From contig NZ_JAAIMM010000005.1 in assembly GCF_013300725.1 (NCBI RefSeq), positions 84,675 through 148,674 of the forward strand: a DNA stretch of 64,000 bases, given 5' to 3'. The position numbers and the translations under genes were made by a program. Every line of letters begins with the position of its first letter. Within the stretch, counting starts at the first letter, position 1. Positions 48,660-58,162 of this stretch are shown here, one piece after another. Source of the stretch: Allocoprococcus comes. GTDB taxonomy: Bacteria > Bacillota > Clostridia > Lachnospirales > Lachnospiraceae. A model generated the notes under the pieces. The model was not told where the DNA came from. It saw nothing but the letters and a program-made list of their open reading frames with translations, and searched no databases.

Positions 48660-48946
48660 AACCATAGATTGTGAAACCGTTGAGAAAGAGGAGTAGGTTA
48701 TCGAACGATATCACAGAGAGCAGCAGGTGGTGGGATTGCTGTATGGAGTTGATAATTGAATGGACTTTCGAGGGCAGCCTGAAATCAGACGAATGAGAGT
48801 ATGGTTTGTCGGGAACCAAACCCGTTATCAATAAGGGATGTATGTTAGTACATAAAAGAGGACAGGAAACTGTTAAAGTTGAGTGGTACCGCGTTAATAG
48901 AAGATATTAGTCGCCTCAATCCGTAGAAGGATTGAGGCGTTTTTTA
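48660..48946 (+). promoter_or_regulatory. T-box leader, tryptophan-specific
   Basis: T-box sequence GAGTGGTACCGCG at 48881-48893, then a perfect 11-bp terminator stem CGCCTCAATCC/GGATTGAGGCG with a T run (48912-48946). The probable specifier is TGG at 48761-48763 in the context TGAA-TGG-A. It controls the ABC transporter at 49096-51793 and thereby supports tryptophan as its substrate. 48947-49095 has nothing else apart from the trpX ribosome binding site. Confidence 0.92.
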
Positions 48947-49095
48947 TTTACCGGAACCCCCTTTCCTGATAAATAAAAAGCCTCCGGCAGGATGTTACAT
49001 ATGTATTCCTGTTGTGGTACGGCGCGGAATCAGGAAACACCTTCTCTTGAAAGCTAACAAAGAAAATTATTTATCAAGAAGAGGAGAACAAAATT

Positions 49096-50115
49096 ATGAA
49101 AAAGAGAACAATCGCAGTATTATTAACAATGGCAATGGCAGCAGCAATGATGGCAGGATGTGGAAGCAAGTCGGATTCCAAGACAGCAGACGGAGAAAAG
49201 AGTTATACAATCGGTATTTCCCAGTTTGCAGAGCACGGATCCCTTGACAACTGCCGTGAAGGATTTTTAGAGGGCCTGAAAGAAGAAGGTATCGAGGAAG
49301 GAAAGAACCTGAAGGTTGAATACAAGAACTCGGCAGCAGATATGGGAACTGCATCACAGATCGCAAGCAGCTTTGTATCCGATAAAGTAGATCTGATCTG
49401 CGGAATCGCAACACCAAGTGCACAGACAGCATACAATGCTGCGATGGATACAGATATTCCGGTTATCTATACTGCAGTTACAGATCCGATAGCAGCAGAG
49501 CTTGCAGATGATAAAGGGAACCCGGTTGGAGAAGTCACAGGAACCAGTGATAAACTTCCGATTGAAGCACAGCTGAAAATGATCCGTGAACTTCTTCCGG
49601 ATGCAAAGAAGATCGGTATCCTCTATACAACAAGTGAGGCAAACAGCGTATCTGCAATTGCTGAATACAAAGAAAAAGTCGGTGACTATGGATTTGAACT
49701 TGTAGAAAAGGGAATTACAAATACATCAGAAATCGCACTTGCAACAGACGATCTTCTGTCACAGGTAGACTGCATCAGCAACCTGACAGATAACACGGTA
49801 GTAAGCTCACTTGCAACCATTCTGGATAAGGCAAATGCAGCAAATATCCCGGTATTCGGAAGTGAGATCGAACAGGTGAAGCTTGGATGCCTGGCAGCAG
49901 AAGGTCTTGATTATGTAGCACTTGGCAAACAGACAGGTAAGATGGCGGCAAAGGTTCTCAAAGGAGAAAAGAAAGCATCTGAAATGCCATTTGAGACGAT
50001 CACAGAAGCAGGGCTTTACCTGAATACAAAAGTAGCAGAAAATCTTGGAATCACAGTGGAAGATGATCTGAAAAACAGCGCGGTAGAGACATACGATTCT
50101 ATCAGCGAAAACTAA
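49096..50115 (+). CDS. trpX: Tryptophan ABC transporter, substrate-binding lipoprotein
   Basis: 339 residues with a lipoprotein signal (AAAMMAGC, Cys 22). The mature protein belongs to the ABC_sub_bind family (YTIGISQFAEHGSLDNCREG, LICGIATPSAQTAYNAA, PVIYTAVTDPIAAEL). Similar Trp T-box-controlled genes are known as trpX in Gram-positive bacteria. GAGGAG precedes the ATG. Trp specificity comes from the leader, not from the protein sequence. Confidence 0.9.
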   Translation: MKKRTIAVLLTMAMAAAMMAGCGSKSDSKTADGEKSYTIGISQFAEHGSLDNCREGFLEGLKEEGIEEGKNLKVEYKNSAADMGTASQIASSFVSDKVDLICGIATPSAQTAYNAAMDTDIPVIYTAVTDPIAAELADDKGNPVGEVTGTSDKLPIEAQLKMIRELLPDAKKIGILYTTSEANSVSAIAEYKEKVGDYGFELVEKGITNTSEIALATDDLLSQVDCISNLTDNTVVSSLATILDKANAANIPVFGSEIEQVKLGCLAAEGLDYVALGKQTGKMAAKVLKGEKKASEMPFETITEAGLYLNTKVAENLGITVEDDLKNSAVETYDSISEN

Positions 50116-50145
50116 ATTTGAATTAGAAAAGTGAGGAGCAATGCA

Positions 50146-51033
50146 ATGAGCTTTGCAGTATCAATTTTGGAGCAGGGACTGATTTACGGAATCCTTGCAC
50201 TGGGAATTTATATAACATACAAAATTCTGGATTTTCCAGATCTGACCGTAGATGGCAGCTTTCCATTAGGAGCTGCCGTAACGGCGCTTATGATCACAAA
50301 AGGAGCGAACCCGTATCTGACACTTCCGGTTGCATTTGCGGCAGGTGTGGCAGCCGGTATCTGTACCGGACTGATCCATGTCAAATGCAAGGTAAGAGAT
50401 CTGCTTTCCGGTATCATTATGATGACAGCGCTCTGGACGATCAACCTTCGCGTGGCAGGAACAGCCAATGTACCGCTGTTTTCCCAGAAGACAATCTTTA
50501 AAAATGATACACTGGATAAGCTGGTTCCGTCAGGATTTTCCGCTTACTCTACATTGCTCATCATTCTGATCATTGCGTTAATTGTGAAAATCATTCTGGA
50601 CCTTTACCTGAATACCAAGTCAGGATACCTGCTCCGCGCAGTCGGAGATAACGATAAACTGGTAACTGCAATGGCAAAGGATGAAGGAAATGTAAAAATC
50701 CTGGGACTTGCAATCGCAAATGGGCTGTGTTCACTTGCGGGATGTATTTTCTGCCAGGAAGAACGTGTATTTGAAATTTCCAGTGGTACAGGGGCGATGG
50801 TAATCGGTCTTGCAAGTGTTATCATCGGAACCAGTATTTTCAAAAAAATCAGTTTTGTAAAAACAACGACAGCTGTACTGATCGGTTCTATCATTTACAA
50901 GGCCTGTGTGGCAATCGCGCTGAAGAACTTCGAACCGCAGGATATGAAGCTGATCACAGCCGTGTTATTCCTGGTAATCCTGGTGCTTAGTATGGAGAGA
51001 AAGAAGAAGGTGAAGAAGAATGCTGGAGCTTAG
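50146..51033 (+). CDS. trpY: Tryptophan ABC transporter, permease
   Basis: 295 residues with about eight hydrophobic segments, branched-chain amino-acid permease type (LGIYITYKILDFPDLTVDGS, AVGDNDKLVTAMAKDEGNVK). GAGGAG lies seven bases before the ATG at 50146; a GTG at 50131 is in frame but within weaker context. It overlaps trpZ by 14 bases. Confidence 0.9.
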   Translation: MSFAVSILEQGLIYGILALGIYITYKILDFPDLTVDGSFPLGAAVTALMITKGANPYLTLPVAFAAGVAAGICTGLIHVKCKVRDLLSGIIMMTALWTINLRVAGTANVPLFSQKTIFKNDTLDKLVPSGFSAYSTLLIILIIALIVKIILDLYLNTKSGYLLRAVGDNDKLVTAMAKDEGNVKILGLAIANGLCSLAGCIFCQEERVFEISSGTGAMVIGLASVIIGTSIFKKISFVKTTTAVLIGSIIYKACVAIALKNFEPQDMKLITAVLFLVILVLSMERKKKVKKNAGA

Positions 51034-51793
51034 AAATATCCACAAATATTATAATCCGGGTACAGTCAATGAGATGTGTCTTTTTGAGGACTTCAATCTG
51101 ACGATCAATCAGGGCGAATTTGTATCCGTAGTAGGAAGTAACGGTTCCGGTAAAACTTCGATGCTGAATATCATCTGCGGAAGTATTCCGGTAGAATCCG
51201 GACAGATCCTGATCGATGGAAAAGATATCACAAGGGTAAAAGAATACAAGAGAAACCAGAAGATCGGACGCGTGTACCAGAATCCATCTATGGGAACCTG
51301 CCCGTCCATGACGATCTTGGAAAATATGTCTCTTGCGGACAATAAAGGAAGGTTCTACGGACTTGGACGGGGAACGAATAAGGCACGTATTGATTATTAC
51401 AGAGAGCAGCTCGCCCAGCTTGGTCTTGGACTGGAAGATAAGCTTCATGTCAAGGTAGGATCACTTTCCGGAGGACAGCGTCAGGCAATGGCACTGCTGA
51501 TGTCTACGATGACACCAATCGAGTTCCTGATCCTGGATGAGCATACCGCAGCGCTGGATCCAAAGACAGCAGAACTGATCATGGAGCTGACCGATAAGAT
51601 TGTAAAAGAAAAGAATCTGACAACGGTTATGGTCACACACAATCTCCGCTATGCAGTAGAATACGGTAATCGTCTGATCATGATGCATCAGGGACATTGT
51701 GTGATGGATAAGGCAGGAAAAGAAAAAGAGGATACCTCGATCGATGAGATCCTGACGATGTTCAATGAGATCAGTATTGAGTGTGGAAACTAA
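51020..51793 (+). CDS. trpZ: Tryptophan ABC transporter, ATP-binding protein
   Basis: 257 residues with Walker A GSNGSGKTS (about 39-47), Q loop VYQNPSMG, signature LSGGQRQAMAL, Walker B FLILDEHTAALD and the switch His in VMVTHNLR. Drives the trpXYZ importer. It starts inside trpY (14-base overlap). Followed by a terminator at 51815. Confidence 0.93.
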   Translation: MLELRNIHKYYNPGTVNEMCLFEDFNLTINQGEFVSVVGSNGSGKTSMLNIICGSIPVESGQILIDGKDITRVKEYKRNQKIGRVYQNPSMGTCPSMTILENMSLADNKGRFYGLGRGTNKARIDYYREQLAQLGLGLEDKLHVKVGSLSGGQRQAMALLMSTMTPIEFLILDEHTAALDPKTAELIMELTDKIVKEKNLTTVMVTHNLRYAVEYGNRLIMMHQGHCVMDKAGKEKEDTSIDEILTMFNEISIECGN

Positions 51794-51814
51794 AAAATAC
51801 AAGATTATGAATTG

Positions 51815-51857
51815 AAGAGATAAGCAGAAAGAAAACAGTTTCGGCTTATCTCTTTTT
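51815..51857 (+). terminator. Terminator of trpXYZ
   Basis: AAGAGATAAGC (51815-51825) pairs with GCTTATCTCTT (51844-51854), followed by Ts. From here to 52026 I see no gene. Confidence 0.8.
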
Positions 51858-52026
51858 GTATCTTCAAAGGTTTTAGAAAAATTATTCGAGGATTTTCAAA
51901 ATGAAAGACTATTGTCTGAATACAGAAGGAGAAGCCTATCTTGTATAAAATGTCAATGGATTTTCGGGAATATACCTGTAGAAGATTTGGTTGTCTGGCT
52001 GCCGGAAAATTGGTCATTTTCACAGA

Positions 52027-52056
52027 TTGACGCTCTCAATGTGATAGTGCTAGAAT
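52027..52056 (+). promoter_or_regulatory. Promoter of nrdD-nrdG
   Basis: TTGACG at 52027-52032, an 18-base spacer and TAGAAT at 52051-52056. Confidence 0.65.
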
Positions 52057-52068
52057 AGAGGAAAACGA

Positions 52069-52110
52069 TCAAGATATAGTATGCATTTTAAATAGAATAC
52101 AATATATTGT
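52069..52110 (+). promoter_or_regulatory. Pair of NrdR boxes
   Basis: ACAATATATTGT at 52099-52110 is a perfect palindrome matching the core of the known NrdR box. TCAAGATATAGT at 52069-52080 matches it at 9 of 12 positions. Their 30-base spacing (about three helical turns) is close to that of known NrdR box pairs. They lie downstream of the -10, fitting repression by NrdR. Confidence 0.75.
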
Positions 52111-52132
52111 AGTTATCAGAAAGGAGAGCAAG

Positions 52133-54265
52133 ATGAGCTTAAACAATGTGAAAGTTGTAAAAAAAGACGGGACAAAAGAAGAATTTAACGTGCAAAAAGT
52201 CGTTGTGGCAGTCAATAAGTCTGCATATCGTGCACTGATCAAATTTTCACAGAAAGATATTGATTTTATCTGTCATTTCGTAGAAGAAAAGGTAGAAGAA
52301 CTCGGAGTGAATGAGATCCGGATTCCGGAGATGCACAATATTGTAGAGGGTGCGCTTGAGAAAGTGAATCCGATCGTGGCAAAAAGTTACCGGGACTATC
52401 GGAATTACAAGCAGGATTTTGTGCAGATGCTGGACGAGGTTTATAAGAAAAGCCAGTCGATCATGTATATCGGGGACAAAGAGAACAGTAATACAGACAG
52501 TGCACTGGTGTCGACCAAGCGAAGCCTGATCTTCAATGAGCTGAACAAAGAATTATATAAGAAATTTTTCCTGACGGTGGAAGAATTACAGGCAATCAGG
52601 GAAGGATATATTTATATCCATGATATGTCAGCCCGAAGAGATACGATGAACTGCTGTCTCTTTGATGTGAAAAGCGTACTGACCGGTGGATTTGAGATGG
52701 GAAATCTCTGGTACAATGAGCCAAAGACACTGGATACGGCATTTGATGTGATCGGAGATATCGTACTGAGTGCGGCAAGCCAGCAGTACGGAGGATTTAC
52801 CGTGCCGAGCGTAGATGAGATCCTGGAGCCTTATGCGAAGCGTTCCCATGAAAATCATCTGAACAAATACAGAAGCCTCGGACTTTCGGAAGAAGTAGCA
52901 CAGGAGGTTGCCTGGAAGGATCTGGAAAAAGAGATGGAGCAGGGATTCCAGGGATGGGAGTATAAGTTCAACTCCGTATCCTCAAGCCGCGGAGACTATC
53001 CATTTATTACCATGACCAGCGGAACCAATATCAGCAAATACGGAAAGCTTGTCACAAAGACAATGCTGGAAGTAAGAGCAGGAGGACAGGGAAAGCCGGG
53101 ACATAAAAAACCGGTACTTTTCCCGAAAATCGTGTTCCTTTATGATGAAAATTTACATGGACCTGGAAAGCCTGGAGAAGATCTTTTTGAAGCCGGAATC
53201 GAGTGCTCAAGAAAAACTATGTATCCGGACTGGCTCAGCCTTACCGGAAAAGGCTATGTGCCGAGTATTTACAAGCGCTACGGAAAGGTCATCAGTCCGA
53301 TGGGATGCCGTGCATTCTTATCTCCATGGTATGAAAGAGGCGGTATGAATCCGGTGGATGAAAAGGACGAACCGGTATTTGTCGGAAGGTTCAACATCGG
53401 TGCGGTCAGTCTCCATCTTCCGATGATCCTTGCCAAATCCAGACAGGAGAACCGGGATTTCTTTGAGGTACTGGATTACTACCTGGAACTGATCCGGAAG
53501 CTTCATATCCGTACTTACGAATACCTCGGAGAGCTGCGTGCTTCTACGAATCCGCTTGCCTACTGTGAGGGTGGTTTCTATGGCGGACATCTGAAGATCC
53601 ATGACAAGATCAAACCGGTGCTGAAATCGGCAACCGCTTCCTTTGGAATTACGGCGCTCAATGAATTCCAGCAGCTTTACAATAAAAAGTCTTTGGTAGA
53701 GGATGGAGCATTTGCCATCAAGACCATGGAATATATCAACATGAAGGTCAATGAATTTAAAAAAGAGGACGGCTATCTGTATGCGATTTACGGAACACCG
53801 GCTGAGAATCTGTGCGGTGTGCAGGTACAGCAGTTCCGTAAAAAATATGGAATCGTGGAAAATGTATCGGACAGGGCGTATGTGAGCAACAGTTTCCACT
53901 GCCATGTAACCGAGGATATTACACCGATCGAAAAGCAGGATCTGGAAAACCGTTTCTGGGATCTGTGTAACGGTGGAAAGATCCAGTATGTAAAATACCC
54001 GATCAATTATAACAAAGAGGCTATCAAATCACTGGTACGCCGTGCAATGGATATGGGATTTTATGAGGGCGTTAATCTGTCACTTGCCTACTGTGATGAC
54101 TGTGGTCATGAAGAGCTGTCTATGGATGTGTGTCCGGTATGTGGAAGCAAGAATCTGACGAAGATTGACCGTATGAACGGATATCTGTCTTATTCGAGAG
54201 TTAAGGGAGATACCAGACTCAATGATGCCAAGATGGCAGAAATTGCGGAAAGGAAAAGTATGTAA
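52133..54265 (+). CDS. nrdD: Anaerobic (class III) ribonucleoside-triphosphate reductase
   Basis: 710 residues. An ATP-cone occupies about 1-95 (VKVVKKDGTKEEFNVQKVVV). The glycyl-radical enzyme barrel follows, with CCLFDVKSVLTGGFEMGN and conserved NCC-type cysteine. Zinc-binding cysteines near the C terminus read YCDDCGHEE and CPVCGS. The radical Gly region is RMNGYLSYS, a divergent form of the usual RVxGY. Makes dNTPs without oxygen. AAAGGAG precedes the ATG; nrdG starts immediately after its stop. Confidence 0.95.
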   Translation: MSLNNVKVVKKDGTKEEFNVQKVVVAVNKSAYRALIKFSQKDIDFICHFVEEKVEELGVNEIRIPEMHNIVEGALEKVNPIVAKSYRDYRNYKQDFVQMLDEVYKKSQSIMYIGDKENSNTDSALVSTKRSLIFNELNKELYKKFFLTVEELQAIREGYIYIHDMSARRDTMNCCLFDVKSVLTGGFEMGNLWYNEPKTLDTAFDVIGDIVLSAASQQYGGFTVPSVDEILEPYAKRSHENHLNKYRSLGLSEEVAQEVAWKDLEKEMEQGFQGWEYKFNSVSSSRGDYPFITMTSGTNISKYGKLVTKTMLEVRAGGQGKPGHKKPVLFPKIVFLYDENLHGPGKPGEDLFEAGIECSRKTMYPDWLSLTGKGYVPSIYKRYGKVISPMGCRAFLSPWYERGGMNPVDEKDEPVFVGRFNIGAVSLHLPMILAKSRQENRDFFEVLDYYLELIRKLHIRTYEYLGELRASTNPLAYCEGGFYGGHLKIHDKIKPVLKSATASFGITALNEFQQLYNKKSLVEDGAFAIKTMEYINMKVNEFKKEDGYLYAIYGTPAENLCGVQVQQFRKKYGIVENVSDRAYVSNSFHCHVTEDITPIEKQDLENRFWDLCNGGKIQYVKYPINYNKEAIKSLVRRAMDMGFYEGVNLSLAYCDDCGHEELSMDVCPVCGSKNLTKIDRMNGYLSYSRVKGDTRLNDAKMAEIAERKSM

Positions 54266-54763
54266 ATGCGTTACCATAATATAACAAAAGATGATATGCT
54301 CAACGGGGATGGCCTGCGGGTTGTCCTCTGGGTTGCAGGATGTGACCATTGTTGTAAGGAATGTCACAATCCGGTGACCTGGGATCCGAATGGTGGGCTT
54401 TTCTTCGATGAAAAGGCGAAGGCAGAGATTTTTGAAGAGCTGGAGAAGGATTATATCAGTGGGATCACATTCAGTGGAGGCGACCCGCTGCATTCGGCAA
54501 ATGCCTATGAGGTCATGATGCTGGCAAAAGAGATTAAAGAAAAATTTCCGTCAAAGACGATCTGGCTTTACACAGGTTATGAATGGAAAGATATCAAGAA
54601 TATGGATATTGTAAATTATCTGGACGTTCTGGTGGACGGAGAATTCGAGGTTGATAAGAAAGAACTGGATCTGCACTGGAAGGGCAGCGCGAACCAGATG
54701 GTCATTAACGTACCGGAGACATTAGGGAAAGGAGAAATTGTATTACATGAAGAGAATTGCTAA
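54266..54763 (+). CDS. nrdG: Anaerobic ribonucleotide reductase activating enzyme
   Basis: 165 residues; radical SAM protein that installs the glycyl radical on NrdD. The 4Fe-4S motif C-x3-C-x2-C lies in WVAGCDHCCKECHNP, followed by GITFSGGDPL for SAM binding. The start codon directly follows the nrdD stop. Its last 17 bases overlap the downstream dUTPase start. Confidence 0.95.
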   Translation: MRYHNITKDDMLNGDGLRVVLWVAGCDHCCKECHNPVTWDPNGGLFFDEKAKAEIFEELEKDYISGITFSGGDPLHSANAYEVMMLAKEIKEKFPSKTIWLYTGYEWKDIKNMDIVNYLDVLVDGEFEVDKKELDLHWKGSANQMVINVPETLGKGEIVLHEENC

Positions 54764-55262
54764 ATTTCACAAAGTAAGTCTGGAACAGTTTATGGAAGGA
54801 TGGAAGGATACCTTTGGTGAGCAGTATACAGAGGATCAGATCAAGGCTTTATATGAAGAAGTCAAACTGCCGAAGCGTGCAACGGCAGGAAGTGCCGGAT
54901 ATGATTTCTATGCACCGGATGATTTTGTGATCGAGCCGGGAAAGACGATCAAGATCCCGACAGGGATCCGTGTGGAAATGGAAGAAAACTGGGTACTCAA
55001 ATGCTACCCGAGAAGCGGACTTGGATTCAAATTCCGTCTGCAGCTGAATAATACGGTAGGAATTATTGACAGTGATTATTTCTATTCTGATAATGAAGGT
55101 CATATTTTTGCGAAACTGACGAATGATACCAATGAGAATAAAACGGTAGAGCTTGGAAAAGGAACAGGCTTTATGCAGGGGATTTTTGTTGAGTATGGAA
55201 TTACTGTGGATGACGATGCGACAGCAGTCAGAAACGGGGGATTTGGAAGTACGACGAAGTAG
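54747..55262 (+). CDS. dut: dUTPase (trimeric type) with N-terminal extension
   Basis: 171 residues. Removes pyrophosphate from dUTP to keep uracil out of DNA and supply dUMP. Motifs: AGSAGYDFYAP (1), PRSGLGFK (2), NNTVGIIDSDYF (3, catalytic Asp), GTGFMQGIF (4) and RNGGFGSTTK (5). About 45 residues precede motif 1, longer than usual. The ATG at 54747 is preferred; a TTG at 54738 is closer to GGAG. Co-transcribed with nrdDG, a fitting dNTP-pool unit. Confidence 0.9.
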   Translation: MKRIAKFHKVSLEQFMEGWKDTFGEQYTEDQIKALYEEVKLPKRATAGSAGYDFYAPDDFVIEPGKTIKIPTGIRVEMEENWVLKCYPRSGLGFKFRLQLNNTVGIIDSDYFYSDNEGHIFAKLTNDTNENKTVELGKGTGFMQGIFVEYGITVDDDATAVRNGGFGSTTK

Positions 55263-55299
55263 GGTTGTAAAAAAGAGGCGTTAAAATATAGGTTGTGTT

Positions 55300-55461
55300 G
55301 GCGACCGGGATCAAAAAAATAGTGTTCAATTCCATTGTGCAAGGCATTACGATGAACCTCTGAGGGCGAAAATTGTGTCAGCAAAGGCTTCCACAATTTT
55401 TGAGTTTCATCTCCATTGCACAATAAGTGAATTGAACACTATTTTTTTGATCTCAGTCGCC
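55300..55461 (+). repeat. ~160-nt nested hairpin element, copy D
   Basis: Outer arms 55300-55332 and 55429-55461 (33 bases, one mismatch and one G-T pair), unlike other copies (GGGATCAAAAAAATAGTG). Inner stems are TTGTGCAA/TTGCACAA and GATGAA/TTCATC; the core equals that of copy B. The 10 bases before it (AGGTTGTGTT) and the first four of the arm (GGCG) match copy A. It follows dut by 37 bases. The remainder up to 55591 shows no gene. Confidence 0.85.
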
Positions 55462-55591
55462 GGATTTACTGTATTAGAGAGGCGTTTTTTTACAAGGCTG
55501 GACTGATAACCGGTTGAGGAGATTTAGGTAGTGGTGGAAAGGTGAAGGTTATGTAGGTGTAGCCTGCAATTTTGTTGCAGGCTACAGGGGA

Positions 55592-56950
55592 TTAGTTTAA
55601 TTTTACGTTCAGGTAACTACGGCCGGAGAGGGTTTTGTTGAAGGTGATGCAGAGGACGACGATGAGACATCCGATAACAAAGCCGGGGAGGTTGAAGATG
55701 GCGGTGAGGATGAGGAGCAGGAGGCGCATGAATTTTAATGCGTAGCCTAGTTCAAAGTTGGGCTGGGTGTAGTTGGCGATGGAGACGAATGCCATGTAGA
55801 GCATGATCTCGCTGTTGAACCAGCCGGATTCGACGGAGAATTCGCCCATGACGATACCGGCAATGACGCTGAGAGGGGTGCTGAGCATACTTGGAGTGTT
55901 GAGGGCGGCAAGGCGGAGTCCGTCGATGGCAAGCTCCAGGATCAGGATCTGGAAGATCAGGGGGATGTTGACGGTATCTTCGATCAGCACGAAACGGAAG
56001 ATATCCGGGATCCATGCCGGGTTCTGCATAAAGAGCAGAAAGAGAGGAACCATGAATACGGTCAGCAGTGTGATCAGTACACGGGAAATTTTCAGGTAGA
56101 TTCCGGTGAGCGGTGGAAAATAGTAATCATTTGCCTCTTCGATCATATCAAAGATGGAGGTTGGCAGAACCAGTGCAGATGGGGAGGTATCAGTAAGGAT
56201 GATAACTTTTCCTTCCATCAGACAGGCACAGGCTGTGTCTGGCCGTTCGGTAAATTTATATTTTGGAAATGGATTGTACCATTTGCGTTGAAAGAGAGCT
56301 TCCGCAAGAGATTGCTGGCTCATTTTCAGATCCTGGGATTTGATTTCACCCAGCTTGTTCTGGATGGTAGTCAGAAGCTCCCTGTCCACGCGGTCGGACA
56401 TGTAGCAGAGAGCTACATCGGTACGGGTGGAAGCGCCGGCTTCATACATTTCCATGATCAGATGGGGATCCCGGATCCGGCGGCGCATCAAGGCAGTATT
56501 GAAGACGATGGTTTCCACAAAACCGTCACGGGAACCACGCAGGGATTTGTCTTTATCCGGTTCCTCGATGCTGCGGGACGGGTAAGTACGGCAGTCGATA
56601 GCAATAGCGGCTTCATAGCCGTCAATAAAGAGGCAGGTGACACCGGACAGCAGGTTTTTGAAAATGCTGTCAAAGTCACCGAGAATATCGACTTCTACAT
56701 AGGGGATGCAGCTTGCAGAAAAGGAAGTTGCATCCTCTGGCATATCATCGGCGGAGATGTTGAGGAAGGAGTCCATAAGTTTCAGCATGGTTTCATCCTT
56801 GGTGAAACCATCAATAAAATAAAAGGCACTGTTTTGACCGCCGATGATCAGATTTCGTTCGATAATATCAAAGCTCTTTTTTACAGGAAGAGCCCGGTTC
56901 ATATATCTTGTATTGTCGGTGAGAGAAGCACTGACAGTATGTTTTTCCAT
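55592..56950 (-). CDS. GerA-family spore protein, SpoVAF-like
   Basis: 452 residues. The N-terminal cytoplasmic domain (to about 285) contains DGFVETIVFNTALMRRRIRD, the GerA hallmark; four to five membrane segments follow (ISRVLITLLTVFMVPLFLLF, ALKFMRLLLLILTAIFNLPG). It most resembles SpoVAF, an inner spore membrane protein linked to dipicolinate release in germination, rather than a GerAA subunit: it is shorter and has no gerAB/gerAC neighbours. GGAGG precedes the ATG. A sigma-G type promoter was not clear. Confidence 0.82.
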   Translation of the reverse strand: MEKHTVSASLTDNTRYMNRALPVKKSFDIIERNLIIGGQNSAFYFIDGFTKDETMLKLMDSFLNISADDMPEDATSFSASCIPYVEVDILGDFDSIFKNLLSGVTCLFIDGYEAAIAIDCRTYPSRSIEEPDKDKSLRGSRDGFVETIVFNTALMRRRIRDPHLIMEMYEAGASTRTDVALCYMSDRVDRELLTTIQNKLGEIKSQDLKMSQQSLAEALFQRKWYNPFPKYKFTERPDTACACLMEGKVIILTDTSPSALVLPTSIFDMIEEANDYYFPPLTGIYLKISRVLITLLTVFMVPLFLLFMQNPAWIPDIFRFVLIEDTVNIPLIFQILILELAIDGLRLAALNTPSMLSTPLSVIAGIVMGEFSVESGWFNSEIMLYMAFVSIANYTQPNFELGYALKFMRLLLLILTAIFNLPGFVIGCLIVVLCITFNKTLSGRSYLNVKLN

Positions 56951-57121
56951 ATTGAATCCTCCATTCAGAGATAATTTAAAGTTAAGAAAGTCTGGAATCC
57001 CGGAAATATTTTACTGCCTGGATTCTGCATAGATTTAGCATTTCACAAAAAAAGGAAAATATACCGGATTATGACAAAAGTTATAAGAAACTTAAGATTT
57101 TTTTAGCATGGGAAAAAGATT

Positions 57122-57150
57122 TTGCTATCTTGCGGAAAAGAGGGTATACT
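57122..57150 (+). promoter_or_regulatory. Promoter of the DegV gene
   Basis: TTGCTA at 57122-57127, a 17-base spacer and TATACT at 57145-57150. Confidence 0.65.
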
Positions 57151-57205
57151 GTACATAATTATAAGTAATATATAAATCCCTAAAGGGATGAAGGAGGGCA
57201 CACTT

Positions 57206-58072
57206 ATGAGTGAATATATGATCATGACAGACAGCACAGTGGATTTACCGAAGGAATACCTGACCGAGGAGCTTGGGGTTCCATATATTCCTCTTACTTA
57301 TCTGATCGATGGACAGTCTTATGAGGATATGATTGGACTTACCGGAGAAGAATTTTTTGCAAAGGTCAGGGCAGGATCCATGCCGACAACTTCCCAGATC
57401 AATCCGGAGCAGGCAAGAGAAGCACTGGAACCGTATCTGAAAGAGGAAAAGGATATTTTATATATTGCTTTTTCGTCAGGACTTAGCGGAACTTATAACA
57501 GTATCCGGATGGCAGCAGAAGAATTGCAGGAAGAGTATCCGGAGCGGAAGCTGATTGTAATTGATTCGCTCTGCGCATGCCTGGGTGAAGGACTTCTTGT
57601 GTACAAAGCTGTTCAGTTAAAGCGTGCGGGAAAAAGTCTGGAAGAAGTGGCTGCCTGGGTGGAGGAGAACAAGCTTCACATCATGCATAACGTTACGATT
57701 GATGATTTATTCCATTTACATAGAGGCGGAAGAGTATCTAAGGCTTCCGCGATCGTTGGAACGATGATCCAGATCAAACCGATCATTCATATGGATGAGC
57801 ATGGCGAATTGAAGGTTATCGGAAAAGAGCGTGGAAGGAAAAAAGCACTGACACATATTGTAGATATGGCAGTGAAACAGTCCGAAGGATGGGACAATGA
57901 TATCGTGATGATCACACACGGTGACTGCAAAGAGGATGCGGAGTTTGTGGCAAGACAGGTGGAAAAGAAGATGGGAGTCCACAATATTCTGATCAACTGT
58001 ATCGGAACAGTTATCGGATCACATACAGGTCCGGGGGTTGTGGCTGTGTTCTGTATGGGGAATAAGAGATAA
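57206..58072 (+). CDS. DegV family fatty-acid-binding protein
   Basis: 288 residues. Opens with MIMTDSTVDLPKEYL, followed by PYIPLTYLIDG, TSQINPEQ and SSGLSGTYNS, the lipid-binding face of DegV/FakB proteins; HTGPGVVAVF near the end is also typical. Some homologues (FakB) carry fatty acids for the FakA kinase, but no kinase is adjacent. AAGGAGG lies before the ATG at 57206; the in-frame ATG at 57188 precedes that site. Confidence 0.9.
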   Translation: MSEYMIMTDSTVDLPKEYLTEELGVPYIPLTYLIDGQSYEDMIGLTGEEFFAKVRAGSMPTTSQINPEQAREALEPYLKEEKDILYIAFSSGLSGTYNSIRMAAEELQEEYPERKLIVIDSLCACLGEGLLVYKAVQLKRAGKSLEEVAAWVEENKLHIMHNVTIDDLFHLHRGGRVSKASAIVGTMIQIKPIIHMDEHGELKVIGKERGRKKALTHIVDMAVKQSEGWDNDIVMITHGDCKEDAEFVARQVEKKMGVHNILINCIGTVIGSHTGPGVVAVFCMGNKR

Positions 58073-58162
58073 GATTCTGTAAGAAGAGGAGCTCAGACCG
58101 TTTTTGGTCGCTGAAAAGGATGTCCTTGATGTTGTCAAGATGAAAGGAAGATAAGAAAAAAG

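Noticed and set aside
52628..53905. Minus-strand frames opposite nrdD
   Set aside because: Inside a gene with intact family motifs throughout; no independent support.
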